Assembly (NCBI GenBank): GCA_963920575.1 | Contig: OY986970.1 | Location: 15,583,588-15,647,587 of the forward strand | DNA length: 64,000 bases | Reading direction: 5' to 3' | Source of the DNA: Narthecium ossifragum | Lineage: Eukaryota; Streptophyta; Magnoliopsida; Dioscoreales; Nartheciaceae | Shown here: in pieces, positions 56,425 through 64,000 of the stretch | Position numbering within the stretch: the first letter of the stretch is position 1 | Layout of the letters: each line of letters opens with the position of its first letter | Program-made: the position numbers and the translations under genes | Notes under the pieces: generated by a model | What the model saw: only the letters and a program-made list of their open reading frames with translations | Told to the model about the DNA's origin: nothing | The model's database searches: none

Positions 56425-57614
56425 GCTTGCATTGTGTCGAGCTAGAGACGGTAAATCAAGCGCTTGATGGGAGGCAACCCATCCCTTTTTTTCGTATTTT
56501 TCTAAATTTGTTTGTTATTTCTTCTTTGCATGATTGATTGTTTTTCCCATTATTTGCATGTTTGATTTTGGTGCGTTTTTGATTTAATCTTTGTTGGAAT
56601 AATTGTGATGTCAAGATGGTATGTTAAATTTGTGGGATGATTGATGTGTTGTCTAGTTTCGAGGTTTGTATTGTGGTATTTTAATGCCTAAGGAGCCTTG
56701 TATTCATGTTTGGGGAGTATGGGGCGTTTTCCCAGGCTTTCAGCCCAGTTTTGCAGTTTGGTACAAAAAAGATCGATCCTCCAAGCGGAGAGGATCGATC
56801 CTTTTTGTCCGATTGAGTGTACGCTGGAACCTGGGGGTGAGAAGATCGATCCTTCACTCCCTCATGATCGATCATTTTTGCGAATTATTTCGTGACAGGG
56901 GACTGGTTTTGAGAAGATCGATCCTTCCATCCCTGATGATCGATCATTTTTGCGAATTTTTTCGTGACAGAGGGATGGTTTCTGGATGATCGATCCTTGA
57001 GGATAGAAAGATCGATCCTACTCACTTGTACACGTCAGCACGACTTAAGTGAGAACCGTTATGATGCTGCCACGTGTTCAAAAGATCGATCTTCCCTCTC
57101 TCAAGAGATCGATCTTTTGCGGGGATGGTTAAAAAAATATAAAGCCGCGGGAGATCGACTTAGGGCCCCAAGCCCTAAGATCGATCCTCTCTTCCCCTTC
57201 CCCTGTTCGCCCCGTTGCCACCTCTCTTCTTCGCCGCCTCCAACCGGTGCGCCACCCACTCCTCCGCCCGGATTTCACCGCCGCCGACCTTCCCAAGGTA
57301 TCCGCGACCACCCTCCAGTTCCCTTCGCCACTCGATCGAGCTCCCGTCCCCCACATTTACCCCACCTCCTCTCACATCTCCGTGATCGGCGGGGTCCTTT
57401 CGCCTCCATCGCAAATCGCCGCCGCCCTCCACCTCCCAGTACCTCCACTACCCCTCCCCTTCACTCCACTTCCCTCAATCGACCCCGGCGCCGTCCACAT
57501 TTCGTCATCACCTTCCATCGAGCCGCCGGTGCCGCCTCATCCTTCAAGCTCGTCGTCGCCGGCCATCTTTGTGGTTCCACTTCACCCCAAGGCATATCCT
57601 TTCCATTCACCTCG
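56425..57614 (+). promoter_or_regulatory. Athila-2 internal array, TATA box and CT-rich leader
   Basis: After the post-pol hairpin motif (56450-56481) and an AT-rich spacer, palindromes are paired at 56771/56793, 56844/56866, 56916/56938 and 56988/57010 (all 22 bp) and 57084/57107 (23 bp). Then come aaatataaagcc at about 57134-57145, a further palindrome at about 57178, and a 400-bp CT-rich leader to ATG 57615. The open frame through the leader from 56964 is low-complexity and not called. The layout matches a second promoter for the 3' ORF. Confidence 0.6.
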
Positions 57615-59011
57615 ATGGTTCGCAAGCATACCGCCGCCATCAAGAAGGCCGCCGGGAAGGGCAAGGCTGCGGCATCCTCTCCTTCTTCCTCACCAGTCGG
57701 GCAAGCTTCTTCCACACCAGCCTCGCAGCCGGCATCTTCTTCATCTTCCTCTGGGCCGGCCACTGATTCACCTTCTCCTCCTACACGGCCGGTCCGTGCC
57801 TCGCGTGCCCCCGCCACTTCGTCCCCAGCTCCGGCAGCTTCCAAGAGGAAAGCCTCCACTGCCCCTTCGTCATCCAATCCTCGCCGATCCAAGAAGCTGA
57901 AGAAGCCCAGGCCTCCACTGCACCCACTGATGTTCGAGGCCTAGATCCGCAGTGGCGACGGGAGGTAAAACTCGAGTACACCTTTGACGTATCCTTCTTC
58001 CGCACGATCGAGCATGCGCAAGATTCCGTCGCCACACTGGAAGCCCGCGGTTGGCTGCCCTTCTGCACCCCCTCCACCACTGTTTACCCACGGCTGGCCT
58101 GCATGTTCTACCAGAACATGAAGGCTATTCCCTGCGGTAATGAGAGGGACGAGGCTGGTGATGCCCCGAGCCGGGCCTTGGGCTTCACTTCGATCATTGA
58201 CGGCGAGGATATCACATTCACTGCCCGGGACGTGGCTGCCCTCTTGGGTGTCCCTCGCCACTCCCCTGGTCTCCACCGAGCCACCCCTGAGGAGCTGCCT
58301 CATGAGGTGGATGCCCAGCTGCTTCTCCACCCAGATCGCACAGGAGAGGGCAAATTTGTGCGGGCAGAGCTGCCCCCTCAGATGTGGTTGATCGACGATA
58401 TCTTCCGCCGAAACATTTACCAAACCGGCCACGCCCAGTATAGGACTGGCAAGTGGTTGTGTTCACTATGGTTTTTGGCTAAGTCGTGGTCGATCGACTT
58501 GGCCCAGCAGGTCATCGAGGACATGTCCCAATTTTATTGTGGAGCGGTTCGGGACCGATCGGACAGTTTTAACGATAAACCCGTCTCGCACCCCTGCCTT
58601 ATTTCGGCTTTTCTCGCTAGCCAGGACCTAGTCCCTGAGGGCGAGCCTACTGTTTCGGATGCGGCCTTCAGGTTTGCCCGCTTCGGTAAGGCCACCTGGG
58701 CCAAGGTCCTTAGCCATATGAGGAGAGCCGACCATCCTCGTCCTCAGCCGAGACCCAGTAGGACCCAGTCGACCCCAGAGTTCGGGCCTGTTGAGCACCC
58801 GACTATGGGTGAGATCTATAGGGAGCATCGGGCATTCCAGGACGCGGTGCTGCAGAGGTTGGACGTGGTAGACGCGCGCATCGGCGCCCTACACCAGGTC
58901 ACGTCGAGTATCCTCGCCCGTCTCGATGCCATCCACCCTCCTCCTCCACCTGTCACAGATCTCGCTTCTTCCCATCCGTTTACTTGTTCAGAGCCGGCAC
59001 CTCAGGGATGA
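57615..59011 (+). pseudogene. Athila-2 env-position ORF with one frameshift
   Basis: ATG 57615 starts a basic, Ser/Pro/Ala-rich N-terminus (MVRKHTAAIKKAAGK, RPVRASRAP, RRSKKLKK, a likely nuclear signal). That frame ends at 57944. The conserved core continues in the -1 frame from about 57905: YTFDVSFFRTIEHAQDS, PRLACMFYQNM, a D/G-x-I-x-F-T segment, MWLIDDIFRRNI and ARFGKATWAKVLSHMRRA. A C-terminal coiled coil (VLQRLDVVDARIGALHQ) ends at 59011. Architecture parallels the Copia-A extra ORF. The shift may be a one-base mutation or a -1 recoding site. No signal peptide or clear membrane segment. Function unknown. Confidence 0.8.
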
Positions 59012-60845
59012 TAGACTATATCTAGGGGTATTTTCTGTATTTTCTGGATGGTTGGAGTGTATCTCTTTTTGTGTTTGGAGGGTGGGTAACTTTTTGTATT
59101 CCATTGCTCTACTTTTGTATATGGTTGGCATCGATGATTGTGGATATATATATATACATGATTTTTGGCGGTGGGGGTGTGCCCCGGGTGTGTCTGTCTG
59201 AATGTGGATGTATGTGTCTGTCTGTGGATATATGTATATGAATGTGGATGGATGCTTGTAAATGGTTGGGGTAGTTACAATTCTGTATTTCAATTTGAAT
59301 GTAAACATGTTGGATGCAATTGGCATCTTTGTACAGCCCTTGGGCGTATTGAATAAATAGAGGGAATGCTGCCCAATTTTTCTCAAAAATTTATCATATC
59401 TATTCTTTGATTTCCATAATGCTATGGGTGGTATTTTCTCTATGTTTTTACAGGGCATACGAGCTTTGGATAGCAACGCAAAATACGACATTTTGACATC
59501 ACAATAATACGGTTTTTCACGACTAACCTTGACTGTAACTCCTTTTATATCTCTTGTCAAGGTTACATTTTCGTCCATTTCGTCACAAGGTTATCTCTAC
59601 ACTTTACCCTTCTTCCGTGCTTGAGGACAAACCCGTTTAAGTTAGGGGGTATGATTGCATCATGTTTATAGATAACCTGTGATCGATCTACAGTTAGTCA
59701 CACGTTTATTTGATTGGTAAATATGCGAAAAATTTTCAACTCGTATGCTAGCATGGATGACTATTGCATAATTCATCTTGATTCTCATGCTTTGTAAAAT
59801 TTGGCAAATCATTTCATGAGTAGTGTTATTCTTCTACTTTAATTCTTCTTGTCATGCATTAAGGACATTTAAGTGATCCAATCCACTTGTGCACTTACAC
59901 TTGTATGAGGGGGCAAGTAGTGTTTAATTGGGAGACCTTGATAGATTGGGAGTCCAAGGCTATTTACACTCGATTGAGATGACTTGTAGTAGGGTTCGAA
60001 GCCAAGTTAGAGGCCGAGAGCCAGGTTAATAAAAGTGACTAGTCTTGATTCGTAGCCTTCTAGGCTCGAGTAGTTAGACCCGAGGGGTGCTTCAACACCT
60101 AATGCCCCAAAGCCATCTGGCTTGGGAGTCATTGATTTAACACTCGTTAAATGGGCCTAGTAGAAAGCTTAAGGGATCAAGGCATTGCACGGTCACACTA
60201 GTATCAAATAAAAGCTTGTTGGTCAGCTGTGATTCGTGGCCTGCTAGGTTCGGGAAATTAAGCCCGAGGGGTGTCTCAACACCCAGTGCCTTTAGGTCAT
60301 CTGACCGAGGAGCCACTGGCCTAAATCCTGTTACATGGGCCTAGTAGAAAGCCTAAGGGATCATGGCATTGCACGACCACTGGTTTTAGTCAGAAAAAGA
60401 AAAAAAAAGAAGAAAAGAAAAGAAAAAAAAAAAAGAACAAAGATTTTATAAAACTTGTCATTTGTTCGACCGGTGTAAAACGCTAAGGATGTCTAGTTTT
60501 GATTGGAACCCTACTTGAATGACTATGAGACCCCGAATACTTGAGTAGCGACTTTCACTACACGGATTGCTTAGATGAGCTTTAATCTTGTTCAAGTGCT
60601 TTGAAGTGTTTGAATGATGCTATTGATGGAATTATTCGCTTGCATTTTACTTGTGCTATGTGTTGATGGATGGAACTATGCATTTGAATCTATGTGTGCA
60701 TATGAATGGATTTTGATCGTATAAGAACCAAAGCTTTATGAGAAGTGACTAATTGTTGATCGGGGGATTGTTCTTTTTGAGTTTCTTATTTCTTCTCTTT
60801 CCCTTCTAGTTATTTTTCTTTTGCTTTGCTCGAGGACTAGCAAAG
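59012..60845 (+). other. Athila-2 3' untranslated region with structured tandem duplication
   Basis: A TG/TA-rich part (59100-59260) is followed by AT-rich sequence. Then come two about 145-bp copies offset by 184 bp (60047-60191 and 60231-60375) that keep small hairpins. A purine tract (60391-60437) and aacaaagatttta follow. There is no credible ORF. Confidence 0.75.
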
Positions 60846-60861
60846 TTCAAGTTAGGGGGTG
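60846..60861 (+). other. Athila-2 polypurine tract
   Basis: ttcaagttagggggtg ends directly at the 3' LTR. Confidence 0.7.
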
Positions 60862-62436
60862 TGATAAGACGTGAAAAGTGCATAAATCACCCTTTTAACT
60901 TGGCCTTGTTAGTCTCCGAGCAAGGCCTTACTGATGGATTTTACCCTATTACAGGTACAAGTGCCCTCAACGAGAATTGGATCAAGTTCCGAGCTTAAAC
61001 GATGTCATTCGGGCCAGTTTTTATGAAGAAGATCGATCCTGCATGGAAGAAGGATCGATCCTTTGAAGTGCATCAAGAAGGAGCCAATCAGGACACCAAG
61101 GATCGATCCTATGTCATGAGAGGATCGATCATTTTTGCACATTTTTCCAGTGACAGAACGCAAATTCTAGAGGATCGATCTTCACACACTGGAGGATCGA
61201 TCTTCATCGGGTTGCAGCCAGACTTCAAGAAGAAAAGATCGATCCTTTCCTAAAGGAGGATCGATCCTTCACGGGACCAGCGATCACACGAAGCGAATGA
61301 TCGATCCTTCACCCTATGAGGATCAATCCTTTGATGCCAGCCGAGCAAAATCAATGGCCCAGATCTAATCCGAGTGAGGGAGGCTTGTTTACTATAAATA
61401 GACCCCTTAGGGGGGATTTTGGGGGTCTTCTCTTAGTTTTCTCCAGCCCTTCTAGGTTTCTTTACCCAATTGAGAGGAGGACTTCTTGGAGGAAACCCAT
61501 GGAAGGAGAGCTTCATCACCCTCCATCCATGGATCCAACCAAGATGAGTAGCTAACTTCCTTTATCTTGGGATTTCCATGTAGTTGTAGGATTCTTTTGT
61601 AGTTTTCTTAGGGTTTTGATGTGTAATCTTTAGGGATTGATCTATTGTATGGATTTGAGCATTATTTCTCTATCTTTGTACATGGATTTCATTTGATGAA
61701 TGGATGAATGCCTTTCTTTGGTATGAGTTAGAACTTGTGCATACTAGGTGTTTGTTGTTATGCCCCAATGAGTTGGATGTGCTAGAAACACATCCAAATA
61801 TATTGGGAGGATTACTAGCCCTAGATTAGAGATTAGGGATGCTAGAACCATCCCTATCTCTCTAATCAAAGGATCCATTCTATCTTTCTCTTGCATTGGA
61901 TTCGAGGTGCTAGAACCATCTCGATCCAATGCCCGACTCCATGCAATATCTTTTTCTTGCGACGAATCGATCTTAATCGAAGGTTCGTTTGCGACGATAG
62001 AAGCTAATCACTCTTTCGTCGACTTTGTGAATGTGAGTATTTCCGGCGGATGATCCTAAACCAATGTCCGTTGAACGATAAGTGAGGCTAACCACCCGCT
62101 TGTCGACTTCTTGATTTCGATCGTCCCAATTGAATTACACACCTTAATTCCTTAGGAGGCTACATTAGGACCTACAATGAAATGGAGATCCCAAGACCTC
62201 TCTATATTAGTTACCTTTCTTTTCACTTAGTTAATTACTTTAATAGTCATTAATCCAAAACCCAAATCATTTTAGCTAGTTGTTTGGAGTTATCTATCGA
62301 GTACGTTAGTCATTTCTCATTTCCCTGTGGATCGACCCGGACTCCCGCTAGCTACGTAGTAGTTAGTAGGATTCGGTATAAATTGTAATCTTTGACGCCC
62401 TAGTCACTTTTAACGACGAGTTGTTTGGGTTCGTCA
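60862..62436 (+). repeat. Athila-2 3' LTR
   Basis: This 1575-bp copy is identical in length to the 5' LTR, with about 17 substitutions and no indels by hand count. One palindrome is changed to GATCAATC (near 61320). Confidence 0.95.
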
Positions 62437-62441
62437 GTGTT
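62437..62441. repeat. Athila-2 target duplication, right copy
   Basis: gtgtt matches 51280-51284. Confidence 0.95.
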
Positions 62442-63110
62442 GTCTTCCAAGGCCAAGTGCTAAGGATGGGTGTCGACGTCCTTGACTTGGTCCCCAGGCA
62501 GTGGTTTCCTGCTGGGTAGAGGTGATCCTACTGGTTCTTATCCTTCTCCTTCCAGCATGTTGGTTGATGTTCCCAGCGTGGTCGGTTGAGAAGAGTAGGA
62601 TTCCTTGGGGAGTCGACAGGGTTGTGGGACCCGTGGCATCCGTTAGACTTGAGCTGGGAGACAACACTGTTGGTGTTTTCCTCCTTTCAGTGTGCCGTAG
62701 AGTAGAACCCTACTGAGCTTATCGCTCACTCCTACCCGGGCTGCGTTTGCAGGTGCAGGCGGCAGTTCTTCTTCAGTGGAGCCGGCAGGATCGGCCTTTG
62801 GCGCCGCGAGTACATCCAGAGGCGCTTGAGGTTGCTGGAGGATTATCTATTGTACCTTTTTGATATATGTATATGTTGTAAACTTTTGAGGATTTTGAGA
62901 TCTTGTATTATATCTTTACCTTGGGAGTATTAGAATGGGCTTTGTAACTGTACAACTTGATGTTATATAGATTGAATATTTGTTCACCTCTGGAATACAT
63001 TTGTTTAAATTATCCGTCTTTTCCGCCTTGTACTGCGCCGATTGAAGATGAATAGTGACAGGAACCCTCATGCCTCTTCCTGGATGGGTTTTCTGGGTCG
63101 GGGTGTGACA
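62442..63110 (+). repeat. Tekay-1 3' LTR, second part
   Basis: This continues the LTR cut at 51284 and ends gggtcggggtgtgaca. The two parts total 2372 bp, close to the 2394-bp solo LTR. The gctcactcctacccgggctgcgtt segment also occurs in the solo LTR and at 63640. Confidence 0.9.
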
Positions 63111-63269
63111 GGAGATGATGACCAAAAACCCCGGAGATCGCCACCAACGGAGAGGAGACGGAAAGAGCCGACGAAGGGAGCCAACGGAGAGGAGATGATG
63201 AACAGAAACACTGGAGAGAAAGCCGACGGAGAGAGACGGTGGAGAGGAGATGAGGGGGGTGAGGAGTAA

Positions 63270-63554
63270 CCCTAGCCCGATGTTTTTGGACTCTCAGGAC
63301 TAGTAACTCGAGTGGGGGGCGAGTGGGGTGGTGAGTGAGGGACTGATTCGGTATTACTTGAATCACCTCCCACTCCACTCAGCCGACTCTGGCCTTTTTT
63401 TGGCCAGAGTCAAATGGCTAAGTAGAAGCTTTTAGTCCACCCACTCCCTCTACTTGGTGTCCCTCCACTTGGTGTCCAACCAAACAGTTTCAAGTGGAGG
63501 GAGTGCTGCTAGTCCAGCCACTCCACCCCCCACTTTTGCCAACCAAACATCCCC
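63270..63554. mobile_element. Tourist-like MITE candidate
   Basis: About 285 bp are flanked by TAA (63267-63269 and 63555-63557). The right end read inward is GGGGATGTTTGGTTGG, typical of PIF/Harbinger Tourist ends; the left end keeps only gatgttt. Inner parts share agtggggggcgag-like and ggtggactaa-like sequence in opposite orientation. A perfect 10-bp hairpin (63385-63394 with 63402-63411, T7 loop) sits inside. No transposase is present. The purine-rich stretch 63111-63266 before it holds nothing recognisable. Confidence 0.5.
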
Positions 63555-63579
63555 TAAGATAAACCCCCCCTCTTAGAGC

Positions 63580-64000
63580 TTCACTGTTGAGTTTCCTCCT
63601 TTCTGTCTGTCGTAGTGTAGAACCTTACTGTGCTTAGTGGTCACTCCTACCCGGGCTGCGTTTTGCAAGTACAGACGTTAGCTCTTCTTTAGTGGCTCCT
63701 ACCGGGCAGGTGTTTAGTGGCGCGGTAGCGTCTGGCGGTGCTTGAGGAGCGGTGATCATCTGGTTTACCTTTTGTTTTAGTTAGCCTCATACGGGAGTGT
63801 GATGTATATTAATGTAAACCCTTTTGAAGATTTAAATTTATCTTATTATATCTTTTGAGGTTTGGAATTATTGTTAAATAAGGGTGCTTATGAATTGTTT
63901 AGGGAAACTAATAAGCTAGAGGGAACCCTCGCCAAATTTATTCCGCAATTAGTTAAGTTCCGGTTTGCGTCGCCGGCCCGGTTGGGTCTTCGCGGGTCGG
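63580..64000 (+). repeat. Tekay-type LTR, 3' portion, running off the window
   Basis: From tgagtttcctcctttctg the sequence parallels 62680-63110 and the complement of 43456-43900, to ccggttgggtcttcgcgggtcgg at the window end. It is a separate LTR copy following Tekay-1 and the MITE. Confidence 0.8.

Larger units (their letters stand above)
51285..62436 (+). mobile_element. Athila-2: young non-autonomous Athila-like element
   Basis: An 11,152-bp element has two 1575-bp LTRs, an intact tRNA-Asp primer site, a 1100-residue gag-protease ORF, a 3' ORF with one frameshift, a structured 3' UTR and a polypurine tract. RT, RNase H and integrase are absent. It is inserted in the Tekay-1 3' LTR. About 17 LTR mismatches by hand count (98.9% identity) mark it as the youngest LTR element here. 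Confidence 0.95.
45855..63110 (+). mobile_element. Tekay-1: 5'-truncated Tekay/Del-type gypsy element
   Basis: Protease through integrase and a chromodomain-like tail are followed by a 2372-bp 3' LTR (49582-51284 plus 62442-63110) that is split by Athila-2. The 5' LTR and most of gag are missing. The LTR length and sequence match the solo LTR. Confidence 0.87.

Noticed and set aside
56964..57614. Extension of the Athila-2 3' ORF upstream to 56964
   Set aside because: The extension passes through the palindrome array and a CT-rich leader with low-complexity translation; ATG 57615 gives a protein-like start similar to Athila-1 ATG 9783.
57615..59011. Calling the 3' ORF a retroviral envelope gene
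   Set aside because: No signal peptide, transmembrane anchor or cleavage site is visible; only the genomic position is env-like.
1..64000. Host genes, tRNA or rRNA genes
   Set aside because: None was seen on either strand; tRNA-like sequences are only the primer-binding complements.

Overview
The window is a nested stack of plant LTR retrotransposons. No intact host gene, rRNA, tRNA or CRISPR array was found. It looks like heterochromatic DNA of a flowering plant with a large genome. The evidence is Athila-like Ty3/gypsy elements with a tRNA-Asp-type primer site, Sirevirus-like Ty1/copia elements with an initiator-Met primer site and an extra 3' ORF, a Tekay/Del-type gypsy element, a Tourist-like MITE and a DUF4283 (LINE ORF1-like) fragment. 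The species cannot be told from the sequence.

Layout. 1-23755: Athila-1, an old Athila-like element with decayed gag and pol and two 3' ORFs. Copia-A (10476-19893, TSD gtacg) is inserted in its last ORF. 23756-about 25600: a Tekay-type LTR fragment with a perfect 5 x 21 bp repeat. About 25600-30098: Athila-3, a pol-less Athila-like remnant. 30099-33602 (minus): Copia-A', the 3' half of a Copia-A relative. 33603-38272 (minus): Copia-B, with gag but pol deleted. 38273-39649: two Tekay-type LTR pieces in opposite orientation. 39860-40456: DUF4283 fragment. 40457-43450: unassigned repeat-like DNA. 43456-45849 (minus): solo Tekay-type LTR with TSD cttcg. About 45855-63110: Tekay-1, with pol in one frame broken by three amber codons. 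Its 3' LTR is split by Athila-2 (51285-62436, TSD gtgtt), a young element lacking RT, RNase H and integrase. 63270-63554: MITE. 63580-64000: another Tekay-type LTR piece.

Order of events: Athila-2 inserted after Tekay-1, and Copia-A after Athila-1. Athila-2 is youngest: two 1575-bp LTRs with about 17 differences by hand count. Athila-1 LTRs differ at about 5% of positions.

The most unusual signal is a code of paired short palindromes (GATCGATC or GGTCGA/TCGACC) shared by the Athila-like, Sirevirus-like and Tekay-type elements. Start-to-start spacing is characteristic of each group: 22 bp in Athila-2, mostly 23 bp in Athila-1, 12 bp in copia LTRs and the Tekay-1 leader, 21 bp in the copia internal array, about 20 bp in the solo LTR, and 10 bp inside the 21-bp repeat. 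The arrays sit just upstream of LTR TATA boxes and again just upstream of the extra ORF in the env position. That ORF has the same architecture in the gypsy and copia elements. Athila 3' UTRs also carry a duplicated, apparently structured segment followed by an internal purine tract.
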